NCBI GenBank assembly: GCA_947448735.1
Contig: CANFOS010000014.1
Coordinates: forward strand, 17,980 to 81,979
Reading direction: 5' to 3'
Source: Comamonadaceae bacterium
GTDB lineage: Bacteria > Pseudomonadota > Gammaproteobacteria > Burkholderiales > Burkholderiaceae_C
DNA: 64,000 bases
Position 1 is the stretch's first letter. Every line of letters begins with the position of its first letter. The position numbers and the translations under genes were made by a program. The notes beneath the pieces are model-generated. The model searched no databases. It had not been told where the DNA came from and saw nothing but the letters and a program-made list of their open reading frames with translations. This document shows, piece by piece, positions 17,404-25,453 of this stretch.

Positions 17404-18066
17404 TCAGTTCAGTGCGCCTGCGCCGATCAGCGCATCTTGTTCAGTGACCAATGCGCACGCCACCGCCAGCCGCAGTCCGCGCACCATGTCTTGCAGTGGC
17501 ATGCACGGCAGGCCCTGCCCCGGCAAATACGGCAGGTGCACAAACCCGCCGCGCGCGCTGCGGTTTCGCTGCCTTTTCAGGGCGTGCATCAGCACATAAA
17601 ACACATGGTTACAGACAAAGGTCCCCGCTGTTTGCGACACCTCGGCGGCGATGCCGGCCGTCACCAGCGACTGCTGCATGGCCTTGATGGGCAGGCTGCT
17701 GAAATAAGCGGCAGGGCCGCGCATGGCAACAGGCACATCCACTGGCTGCGCGCCAGCATTGTCTGCAATTCTTGCATCGTCCACATTGATGGCGATGCGC
17801 TCCAGCGAGAAGGCGGGCCGCCCGCCCGCAAGACCCAAGCACATGACCAGCGCGGGTTTATGGGTGCGCAGCAGCTTCAAAAGCAGAGCCTCTGAGTCCG
17901 CAAAAGTGGTGGGCAACTGTGCCGCCACGCAGCGGTGGCCGTGCACCACATCATCATGCAGGGCTTTTGCTGCCAGCCAGCTGGGGTTGACAGTGTCGCC
18001 ACCAAAGGCGTCGAAGCCTGTCAGCAAGACTGTTGGCAGTGAGCTTGGAGGAGTGGGTTGCGGCAT
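17404..18066 (-). CDS. pcp: Pyroglutamyl-peptidase I (peptidase C15)
   Basis: The 220-residue protein (start at the ATG ending at 18066; a longer frame to 18144 lacks family similarity) removes N-terminal pyroglutamate from peptides in the cytoplasm. TVLLTGFDAFGGDTVNPSW opens the fold. The catalytic Glu lies in GGRPAFSLERIAIN, the nucleophilic Cys in AGTFVCNHVFY and the His in GFVHLPYLPGQ. All three catalytic residues are therefore present and the length is normal. Confidence 0.93.
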   Translation of the reverse strand: MPQPTPPSSLPTVLLTGFDAFGGDTVNPSWLAAKALHDDVVHGHRCVAAQLPTTFADSEALLLKLLRTHKPALVMCLGLAGGRPAFSLERIAINVDDARIADNAGAQPVDVPVAMRGPAAYFSSLPIKAMQQSLVTAGIAAEVSQTAGTFVCNHVFYVLMHALKRQRNRSARGGFVHLPYLPGQGLPCMPLQDMVRGLRLAVACALVTEQDALIGAGALN

Positions 18067-18233
18067 GGCTGTATTGTGCGTTGCCAGGTCTTCGTTGTCG
18101 CCTTCATCAACGGTGCGTGACTCAAACACGGCGCACAGCGCCAAACCCGATTGTCTAGGCGTTTAAAGACTGGTCAACATCAAGGCTAGCGAAGCCTTCT
18201 CACACAGGGGCGTCTCGTCGCCCGCCAGGCGGG

Positions 18234-18683
18234 TCAAGGGCGGGAGGGGACAGGCCGGGCAGCAGGTGCCACGGTGATCAGCACATCATTGCCGCCAAAG
18301 CTGCTGCCCTGCATTTGAATACTGGCAACCCGATCGCCCTTGGTAAAGGTCAGCAAACTGGTCTTTGAAAACGAGCTTGACGTCAGCGTCCAGCCAGATG
18401 CAGGCATGCCGTCTTTGAAGTAGGTAAACAAGGCCTGTGGATCACCCGACACGCTCAAGCTGATTCGCCCCAGCCAGGTGCTGGCAGCACTCATGACCAA
18501 GCTATCCTGTTGCTTGACCACTGCGCCCGGCGGCAAAGGCACATCCCCGGAAAGCTGCTTGGCTGTTGCATCTGTCACGGTGCTGTCGCCCCCCACTACC
18601 GAGCCACCCGTGGAGGTACAGGCGGATACAAAAAGACAGGTTAGCAATACGAACAGGAGCTTGGTGGTCGGTGCAATAGTCAT
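18234..18683 (-). CDS. Putative outer-membrane lipoprotein
   Basis: The 149-residue protein has a lipoprotein signal (KLLFVLLTCLFVSAC, lipobox VSAC, predicted acylated Cys about residue 22) and a threonine/serine-rich linker. A domain follows with VPLPPGAVVKQQDSLVM and TYFKDGMPASGWTLTSSSFS. That last pattern, a compact domain describing a difference between states, resembles small DUF4810/DUF-type lipoproteins, but I cannot name it. No neighbour suggests a role. Confidence 0.7.
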   Translation of the reverse strand: MTIAPTTKLLFVLLTCLFVSACTSTGGSVVGGDSTVTDATAKQLSGDVPLPPGAVVKQQDSLVMSAASTWLGRISLSVSGDPQALFTYFKDGMPASGWTLTSSSFSKTSLLTFTKGDRVASIQMQGSSFGGNDVLITVAPAARPVPSRP

Positions 18684-18776
18684 GGTGTTGAACCCAGTAA
18701 GAATGGCAAGAGGCTTATCGGCAGGACCACCCTGTGCAGGGCGCCCACAACGATTGTAGCTATCGTCTTATGCCGG

Positions 18777-19772
18777 TTATTGCTCAATTTGCAGTTTGGT
18801 GTCGCGCACCAATTGTGTCCACTTGGCCACTTCTGCTTTAAGGAAGGTCTCAAACTGCAAAGGAGACAGGGGTGTGGGCTCTGCAGCCATCTCATGCAGC
18901 CGCGCCTTGATGTCGGGCAGGGCCAGCGCGTCATTCAGCGCCTTGTTCAGTCGCGCCACCACTGGCTCGGGTGTTTTGGCAGGGGCGCACAAGCCCCACC
19001 ACTGAATGGCGCTAAACCCGGCAAAGCCCTGTTCAGCCACGGTGGGAAGGTCTGGTAATACCGGGTCGCGCTTGTTTGATGCAACAGCCAACGCCCGCAG
19101 CCTGCCCGACTTGATATGCGGCAGCGCAGTCGTCAGACTGGGGAACATCGCATCGACTTGCCCGCCCAGCAAGTCCTGCATGGCCGGCGCTGCACCTTTG
19201 TAGGGCACGTGAACCAAATCGACACGCGCCTGGTTTTCAAGGTATTCCATGATCAGGTGCGTGGCCGAGCCACTGCCTGCAGACGAAAAGCTCATGCCGC
19301 CCGCCTTGGCCCGCGCCAGCGCCAAAAATTCTTGCAGGGTTTTGGCCTTGTTCTTGTCGCCCACCACCAGCACGTTGGACGTTTGCGCCATCATGCCAAC
19401 GGGCGCAAAGTCGGCAACCGGGTCGTACTTGATTTTCAGCACAGCCGGGTTGGTGCTGTGGGTGGCCACAAAGCACTGCATCAGCGTGTAGCCGTCAGGG
19501 GCAGCGCGCGCCACCTCCATCGCCGCAATCGAACCCGAAGCGCCCGCCTTGTTTTCAATGATGATCGGCGTGCTTAGGGACTGCGACATTTTCTCAAGCA
19601 CCATGCGCGCCACCGCATCTGCCCCTCCGCCAGGCGCTACCGGAACAATGACTTTGATCACCCGGTTGGGAAAGGCGGTTTGCGCATTGCCGAAGACGGG
19701 AAACAACAACAGGGCGACAAGCGGCGCTGCAAGGTATTTGATGGTGTGGCGGTTTGAGAAGGTGAGGTGCAT
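18777..19772 (-). CDS. Bug-family tripartite tricarboxylate transporter substrate-binding protein
   Basis: The 331-residue protein starts at the ATG ending at 19772; a TTG 18 bases earlier is less likely. After a signal peptide (YLAAPLVALLLFPVFGNAQ) come FPNRVIKVIVPVAPGGGADAVAR, IIIENKAGASGSIAAMEVAR, VHVPYKGAAPAMQDLLGGQV and DLPTVAEQGFAGF, the full set of Bug motifs. It binds a carboxylate in the periplasm. There are no tctAB genes nearby, so it is an orphan receptor. It is unlike enough to the receptor at 14074 to be a separate paralogue. Confidence 0.9.
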   Translation of the reverse strand: MHLTFSNRHTIKYLAAPLVALLLFPVFGNAQTAFPNRVIKVIVPVAPGGGADAVARMVLEKMSQSLSTPIIIENKAGASGSIAAMEVARAAPDGYTLMQCFVATHSTNPAVLKIKYDPVADFAPVGMMAQTSNVLVVGDKNKAKTLQEFLALARAKAGGMSFSSAGSGSATHLIMEYLENQARVDLVHVPYKGAAPAMQDLLGGQVDAMFPSLTTALPHIKSGRLRALAVASNKRDPVLPDLPTVAEQGFAGFSAIQWWGLCAPAKTPEPVVARLNKALNDALALPDIKARLHEMAAEPTPLSPLQFETFLKAEVAKWTQLVRDTKLQIEQ

Positions 19773-20209
19773 CGTAGTCGGGTTTTTCAACAGAATTCAG
19801 CGGAAGCGGTCAGTCATGTTCGCCACTTCACTTAAGTGACAGGGGCGGGTCAATAGCTAGCAGGTAGCCGGCCAAGCGTTTGGTACAGCCCATCACAGGT
19901 CTGGAGATTTAGAACTATCGCTGGTCTATGAGCGCCAGCGTACATACAAGAACATGCCCATATGTAACAGTTGCGCCCATGTGTTCATGGCTGAAACTGC
20001 CTACCGGCTCTGACGCCACATTGCCTTGGGGCGATGGGCCTTAGATCATAAAGCGCTACGACACCATCCTTGCAACGTGCGACAGCGAGCCGGTAAAAAA
20101 ACCCGGCTGCATCTAAGCGCGCTGCGCCATGCTGATGTTGCTGCTAGACAAGCTGCACGGATTCCAAGCCATCGAAAACAGAACAAAACTAGATTTACAG
20201 AAGCAAAGA
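19773..20209. other. Divergent intergenic region without a gene
   Basis: These 437 bases separate the leftward Bug receptor from the rightward binding-protein gene and hold no convincing ORF. A perfect 12-base palindrome TCACTTAAGTGA lies at 19828-19839, about 60 bases upstream of the receptor start, a possible operator. Nothing else is recognised. Confidence 0.5.
19828..19839. promoter_or_regulatory. 12-bp palindrome upstream of Bug receptor gene
   Basis: TCACTTAAGTGA is a perfect palindrome 56 bases before the start of the leftward receptor gene. Its position is compatible with regulator binding. No second copy was noticed in the window, so the assignment is weak. Confidence 0.25.
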
Positions 20210-21397
20210 ATGACCATCAATAGTAAATCACCCGGCATGCTCGCCGCTGCGCTGCTTGTGTGCGCGCTCACGCTACACAAAGCACGGGCTGCTGAACCTG
20301 TTCATATTGGCTTTGATGGCGCTTACGGTATCAAGACCAATACCGCTGCGAAATCCATCGAGCGCGGCGTGTTGGCTGCCATGGAAGAGATCAATGCGGC
20401 CGGCGGCGTACTGGGTGGGCGGCCCTTGCGCTTATTAACTCGGGACAACCAGGGTCTGCCTGCACGCGCCAAGGACAACGTGGCAGAGCTGGCCGCCGTA
20501 GCAGACATGATTGGCGTGCTGGGCGGCAAGTACAGCCCGGCCATTATTGAATCATTTGGGCAGGGGCCAGCGCTTCGGGTGCCGCTGATCAGCGTCTGGG
20601 GCTCGGCCGACGAAATCACCGACGCTACCGGCTCGGGCTCTTATGTTTTTCGGCTCTCGCTCAAAGACAGCTGGGGCGTGCAGGCCCTGCTGGACAGAGC
20701 TGCCCGCCGCTACCAGACCAAGCGGGTCTGTGCGGTCTTGCCCAACACCGCATGGGGGCGCTCAAGCGATAGCGTGCTCAAGAAAAAAAACCCGAAAACC
20801 GATGCGTCCATTGTATTTACGGCTTGGTACAACTGGGGCGACACCTCATTTACCGAGACGCTCACCAGTTGTCGCAGCAGCGGCGGGCAAGCGGTGATTT
20901 TGGTGGCCAATGAAAAAGAAGCAGCCTCCTTCTTTCAGGAAATGGCTAGGCTCCCCGTGCCTCAGCGTTTCCCGGTGGTGGCGCACTGGGGTATGGCCGG
21001 CGGGGTGTTTCATGAACTGGCGGGCAACGCGGTGGAGGCAGTCGATCACCAGGTGATTCAGACCTTCACCTTTATCGACAACAAGCGACCGGCTGCCCAG
21101 CGCTTGGCCAAATCACTGATGGCTGCAGGCGGCTTTACCAGCCTGGCGCAAATCCCCAGTCCCGTGGGCGCTGCACATGCTTATGACATGACACATTTGC
21201 TGGCGCTCGCGGTCAACAAGGCCGGTTCGACCAACGGTGCCAAAGTTCGCCAAGCCCTGGAAAAACTGCCCTCGTACCAAGGCGCGGTGCGTTTGTATGC
21301 GCCTGCCTTCACCGCCAAAAGCCACGAAGCGCTGGGCCCGGACCAAGTGATTTTTGTCAAGATTACGCCCTCTGGCGCCTTAAGCCCGCAAAAATGA
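20210..21397 (+). CDS. Periplasmic binding protein (LivK/branched-chain amino acid type)
   Basis: The 395-residue protein begins MTINSKSPGMLAAALLVCAL with a signal peptide ending near ARAAEP. The mature part starts VHIGFDGAYGIKTNTAAKSI and has type-I fold motifs: AMEEINAAGGVLGGRPLRLL, RDNQGLPARAKDNVAELA, then VRQALEKLPSYQGAVRLYAP near the C-terminus. It binds a small molecule in the periplasm. No ABC permease or ATPase genes accompany it. Instead its stop overlaps the start of a membrane GGDEF/EAL gene by four bases, suggesting that it delivers a ligand signal to that enzyme. Confidence 0.85.
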   Translation: MTINSKSPGMLAAALLVCALTLHKARAAEPVHIGFDGAYGIKTNTAAKSIERGVLAAMEEINAAGGVLGGRPLRLLTRDNQGLPARAKDNVAELAAVADMIGVLGGKYSPAIIESFGQGPALRVPLISVWGSADEITDATGSGSYVFRLSLKDSWGVQALLDRAARRYQTKRVCAVLPNTAWGRSSDSVLKKKNPKTDASIVFTAWYNWGDTSFTETLTSCRSSGGQAVILVANEKEAASFFQEMARLPVPQRFPVVAHWGMAGGVFHELAGNAVEAVDHQVIQTFTFIDNKRPAAQRLAKSLMAAGGFTSLAQIPSPVGAAHAYDMTHLLALAVNKAGSTNGAKVRQALEKLPSYQGAVRLYAPAFTAKSHEALGPDQVIFVKITPSGALSPQK

Positions 21398-24096
21398 AAG
21401 ACCGCGCTCCCGGCAAAGGCCACAGTCTCAAACAGCGCATACGCCATGAATTGACCCGCTTGATACGCGTTTACGTGGTCATCACGGGTCTGTTCGTCGT
21501 CGTGACAGCACTGACCATCAGTTTCTACTACAAGATTTCTGAACTAGAGCACCAGCGCGACCTGATAGCGGCCAAACTGGGCTTTGCTGCGGACAATATG
21601 CTCCAGCAAATGCAGGCCTTGGGAGCGTCTTCGGTGTTGTGGACGGGCATGACCGATAGCGTGGGCCGCAGCATTTACCTCGAACCTCTGCTCAAGCAGT
21701 TCAACCAGTTGGGAACTCACCAACTGTTTTTACTGGACTACCGCGGCCGAATCTTGTTGGCCCCTGATCGAGCCCTGGCAGAACTGCTGCTCCAGGCCCC
21801 GCCTGTCGTACGGGCTGTCAGCGAAGCCAGCTCGAGCTACGGCACAAGGCCAGGCGATTCGCTCAGTCCAGAATTATTCATTTACACCCAACCCATTTTT
21901 TCGCCCCAAGTGCAAATGCCCGTCGGTTTTATTGTGGGCAGCATGGACCCGCAAGCGTCCTTAAAAGACCTGGCGCTGAGGGACAACATCAGCGTTACCC
22001 TTGGCTTTGGAGAAGCACCCAAGCAGTTCAAACTCGTCGAGACTTTTTTGCTGGCGAGCGAAAAAACCGTGTGGCTCAGCCGGGACGGCAGGAAAATTCC
22101 CATTTACCTGCACCTGGCGCAGACGCAGTGGGACCACTTGCTGTTTGTGCTGGTGCTGGTGATGTTGACGTTTGCGCTGGGCGACCGGATCGTCAGGAGG
22201 GTAAATGCATGGGCACGCGTGTTCGCGGCAAACACCACCGAACGCTTGGATCAGCTGGTTCAGTCTTGCCAAGATATTTTGGTGGGGCGGGCAGTGACGG
22301 CCTCAGGGCAGGACTATGACGACGAGATCGCGTCAGTGTTCGCCGACCTGGGCAAAATTCTGGCCCAGCAAAAAACGCTGACCGACGAGTTACGCGCCAC
22401 TTCGCTGGTGTTCATGACGGCGGCCGAGGCTATCTTGGTCACCGACAAAAACGGAAGAATTGTCGATGTCAATCCAGCCTTGAGCCGCATGACGGGCTAT
22501 TCACGCAAGGAGCTGATTGGCCAGCTGGCGGGACAGCTGTACCGCGTGGCCGGCTCCGATGAGCAGCCCCTGGGCATCGCCCAAGCCCTGAAAAGCCAAA
22601 AAGTCTGGCACGGCGAGACCTTCTTTTTTAACCGGGACGGCTCGCACATCCCCACAACAACCTCCATCTCTCCAATTGTGGATGACAAGGGGGAAACGAT
22701 TGGCCGCGTGGCGGTAGTTGCTGATGTCACCAAGCTCAAGCAAGCCGAGGAAAAGCTGCGCTTTCTGGCCTACCACGACGCCCTGACTGAGCTGCCCAAC
22801 TTTCGCATGCTCAACAGACTGGTCGAGGGCCGCTTTGGCAAACCCCAGGGTGCGCAGCGCTCGGCCGCATTGCTTTTCATAGACATGGACCGGCTCAAGG
22901 CGTTGAACGACAACTACGGCCACGACATTGGCGACGTCGTCATCAAAGCTATTGCCAAGCACCTGGCGGCCCGACTACCGCATGGCAGCATCTTGTGCCG
23001 GCGTTCTGGCGACGAGTTCATCGCGCTGGTCAATCTTCCTGAAGGCATGGACATGGCCACGCTGCGCCGTGACTATTTTCTCGACCTGAACCAGTTGCTG
23101 GTCAGCACCGCTGCCGGCTTGGTCGCAGCCAGCGTGAGTGTGGGCGTGGCGCGCTACAGCGTGGACGCCAGCAATTTCAACGACCTCATGATTTGCGCTG
23201 ATATTGCCCTGAACGAAGCCAAGCACACCCAACGCGGCACGGTGGTCTGGTACGAGTCGGGCATGAGCGAAAAGCTCCACCGCAACAAACTCATCCAGTC
23301 CAGACTGGTCAATGCCCTGGCCGCGAACGTGCTGCAGGTGCATTACCAGCCTGAGGTCGACCTGCGTACGGGCGAGTTGATCTGCTTGGAAGCCTTGCTG
23401 CGCTGGTCTGACCCGGAGCTCGGCGAGATCAAGCCCAGCGAGTTCATCAGCATTGCCGAGGATGTCCATCTGGCCGAGGGCATCGCCATTTATGTCTTCA
23501 ATCAAATCGTCAAAGACAAGCCGAAAATTCGTCAACATTTTCCGGGGGTGGTCATTGCCTTTAACGTGGCGCCCCAGGCGTTTCGGGATTTCCGGCTGGT
23601 CAATGCCATGACAGATCAACTAGAAGGGGGCGAAGACGGATTGTCGGGCCTGGAAATAGAACTCACCGAAAGCGACATTGCGAGCGGCGAGCAAAATTTA
23701 CTCAAACAACTGCGGATGCTCGCTGGCGTAGGCGTGCCCGTGGTGATTGACGACTTTGGCACAGGCTATTCATCCCTGAGCCGGCTGTCGAGCTTTCCGA
23801 TCAGCCGCTTGAAGATAGACAGCGACTTTGTCGCCAGCATGCAAAGCGGCCGGCAGGCGCGGATTGTGGAAGTCATCATCAAGATGGCCGCCGTGCTGGA
23901 GCTCGAGGTGACGGCTGAGGGCGTGGAAAACCAGGCGCAGCGCCAGCGTTTGATCGAGCTGGGCTGCTACCGCGGGCAAGGGTGGCTGTATGCACGCGCC
24001 ATGCCCTTGCACGAGTTACTGAGCTTGCCCGCCGTGCTGGTGCCGATTGCCGCCGAAGATTTGACGGCCATGCCAGATGTGGTGGCTGCCTCTTGA
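21394..24096 (+). CDS. Membrane-anchored PAS-GGDEF-EAL cyclic-di-GMP enzyme
   Basis: The 900-residue protein starts at the ATG overlapping the binding-protein stop. Order: transmembrane segment (about 25-46), a periplasmic sensor (47-247, CHASE4-like with SSVLWTGMTDSV), a second transmembrane segment (248-262), a HAMP-like linker, a PAS domain (about 335-450), GGDEF (455-620) and EAL (635-880). The GGDEF signature reads SGDEF (538-542), which can still be active in some proteins. The EAL domain has EALLRW, ELTESD, IDDFGTGYSS, LKIDSDFV and AEGVE, so phosphodiesterase activity is plausible. It would alter c-di-GMP in response to a periplasmic ligand, possibly presented by the co-encoded binding protein. 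Confidence 0.93.
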   Translation: MKDRAPGKGHSLKQRIRHELTRLIRVYVVITGLFVVVTALTISFYYKISELEHQRDLIAAKLGFAADNMLQQMQALGASSVLWTGMTDSVGRSIYLEPLLKQFNQLGTHQLFLLDYRGRILLAPDRALAELLLQAPPVVRAVSEASSSYGTRPGDSLSPELFIYTQPIFSPQVQMPVGFIVGSMDPQASLKDLALRDNISVTLGFGEAPKQFKLVETFLLASEKTVWLSRDGRKIPIYLHLAQTQWDHLLFVLVLVMLTFALGDRIVRRVNAWARVFAANTTERLDQLVQSCQDILVGRAVTASGQDYDDEIASVFADLGKILAQQKTLTDELRATSLVFMTAAEAILVTDKNGRIVDVNPALSRMTGYSRKELIGQLAGQLYRVAGSDEQPLGIAQALKSQKVWHGETFFFNRDGSHIPTTTSISPIVDDKGETIGRVAVVADVTKLKQAEEKLRFLAYHDALTELPNFRMLNRLVEGRFGKPQGAQRSAALLFIDMDRLKALNDNYGHDIGDVVIKAIAKHLAARLPHGSILCRRSGDEFIALVNLPEGMDMATLRRDYFLDLNQLLVSTAAGLVAASVSVGVARYSVDASNFNDLMICADIALNEAKHTQRGTVVWYESGMSEKLHRNKLIQSRLVNALAANVLQVHYQPEVDLRTGELICLEALLRWSDPELGEIKPSEFISIAEDVHLAEGIAIYVFNQIVKDKPKIRQHFPGVVIAFNVAPQAFRDFRLVNAMTDQLEGGEDGLSGLEIELTESDIASGEQNLLKQLRMLAGVGVPVVIDDFGTGYSSLSRLSSFPISRLKIDSDFVASMQSGRQARIVEVIIKMAAVLELEVTAEGVENQAQRQRLIELGCYRGQGWLYARAMPLHELLSLPAVLVPIAAEDLTAMPDVVAAS

Positions 24097-24223
24097 AAGT
24101 TCCAGACAGGTCATGACAAGCTCATGGCCGAGTCTTGACGCGTGGAATTGCCCGAATTCACCGGACACTTTGACCTTCTTGAACAGGGCCACTGCTGCCA
24201 CCACACTTAAGACCCTTGAATCG

Positions 24224-24253
24224 CCGCAAACCCACTTTTTATGCGGGTTGCGG
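24224..24253. terminator. Hairpin between the GGDEF-EAL gene and tRNA-Thr, possible bidirectional terminator
   Basis: CCGCAAACCC (24224-24233) pairs with GGGTTGCGG (24245-24253) with one bulged A. The loop is T-rich, and GACTTTTAG follows on the + strand. It lies between the convergent GGDEF-EAL gene and the leftward tRNA, so it could stop transcription in both directions, although the U-tract is weak on the minus strand. Confidence 0.45.
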
Positions 24254-24263
24254 GACTTTTAGA

Positions 24264-24339
24264 TGGTGCCGGAGAGATGAATCGAACACCCGACCTTCTC
24301 ATTACGAATGAGCTGCTCTACCGACTGAGCTACACCGGC
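24264..24339 (-). tRNA. tRNA-Thr (anticodon CGT)
   Basis: The reverse complement begins GCCGGTGTAGCTCAGTCGG and ends CTCTCCGGCACCA, with the 3' CCA encoded. The anticodon stem-loop CTCATTCGTAATGAG gives anticodon CGT, reading ACG (threonine). D arm, T arm with TTCGATT and acceptor stem all form, apart from one T-T mismatch at position 6-67 that I recall as usual for this tRNA in betaproteobacteria. Length is 76 bases including CCA. Confidence 0.96.
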
Positions 24340-24364
24340 TTGTGTATTTTTCGTCAGCCTTGGA

Positions 24365-25396
24365 TTATAGACCGGCGCCGGTGTTGTGATGGTAAGCCGT
24401 CACCCGCTCCACCTCATTTTTGGACCCCAGCACCACGCTGACGCGCTCGTGGAGTTTGCTGGGCTGCAAGTCCATGATGCGTTGCTTGCCGTTGGTTGAT
24501 GCGCCGCCGGCTTGCTCAATCAGCCAGCTCATGGGGTTGGCTTCGTACATCAGGCGCAGCTTGCCGGCTTTGTCTGGCTCGCGTTTGTCCCAGGGGTACA
24601 TGAAGATGCCGCCGCGCGTCAGGATGCGGTGCACGTCGGCCACCATCGAGGCTATCCAGCGCATGTTGAAGTTTTTGCCGCGTGGGCCTTCGCTGCCCTG
24701 CAAGCATTCGTCAATGTAGCGTTTGACGGGTTCGTCCCAGTGCCGCATGTTGCTCATGTTGATGGCGAACTCTTGCGTGTCTTTGGGGATTTGCACGTTT
24801 TCTTCCGTCAGCACAAACGAGCCTTGCTCGCGGTCCAGCGTGAACATGGCCACGCCGTCGCCCACCGTTAGCACCAGCGTGGTTTGTGGGCCGTACACAC
24901 AGTAGCCAGCAGCCACCTGCTGATTGCCGGCCTGTAGAAAGTCGGCTTCTGACACGCCTGCCTGGCCGGCCGAAACGGCCTCGGGCTTTTTCAGCACACT
25001 GAAGATCGTGCCAATGCTGACGTTGACATCAATGTTGCTGCTGCCATCGAGCGGGTCAAACAGCAGCAAATACTCACCCTGCGGGTAGCGGTTGGGCACG
25101 ACGTAAATACCGTCCATTTCTTCACTTGCCATGGCCGCCAGGTGCCCGCCCCATTCGTTGGCCTCAATCAGCACTTCGTTGGCGATGATGTCGAGCTTTT
25201 TTTGCACTTCACCCTGGATGTTCTCGCTGCCCGCCGTGCCCAGCACGCCGCCAAGAGCGCCCTTGTTCACGGCCTGGCTGATGCTTTTGCAGGCCCGGGC
25301 CACCACTTCAAGCAGCAGGCGAAGCTCTGGCGGAATATGACCATCCTGGCGCTGCTGCTCAACCAGGTAACGGGTCAGAGAGATTTTGCTGGACAT
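24365..25396 (-). CDS. fbp: Class 1 fructose-1,6-bisphosphatase
   Basis: The 343-residue protein hydrolyses fructose 1,6-bisphosphate to fructose 6-phosphate in gluconeogenesis. The metal-site motif [20 protein letters not shown] is intact. Also seen are [12 protein letters not shown] with metal-binding glutamates, [20 protein letters not shown] in the allosteric/substrate region, and [20 protein letters not shown]. Its start is 57 bases after the pepN stop, and both read leftward, so co-transcription is likely. Length and motifs are normal. Confidence 0.97.
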   Translation of the reverse strand: MSSKISLTRYLVEQQRQDGHIPPELRLLLEVVARACKSISQAVNKGALGGVLGTAGSENIQGEVQKKLDIIANEVLIEANEWGGHLAAMASEEMDGIYVVPNRYPQGEYLLLFDPLDGSSNIDVNVSIGTIFSVLKKPEAVSAGQAGVSEADFLQAGNQQVAAGYCVYGPQTTLVLTVGDGVAMFTLDREQGSFVLTEENVQIPKDTQEFAINMSNMRHWDEPVKRYIDECLQGSEGPRGKNFNMRWIASMVADVHRILTRGGIFMYPWDKREPDKAGKLRLMYEANPMSWLIEQAGGASTNGKQRIMDLQPSKLHERVSVVLGSKNEVERVTAYHHNTGAGL

Positions 25397-25453
25397 AAAA
25401 AGATGTTCCCGTTTGTGATGTGGATGCGTCAGGCCGCTCAGCTGGTCAGCTGG

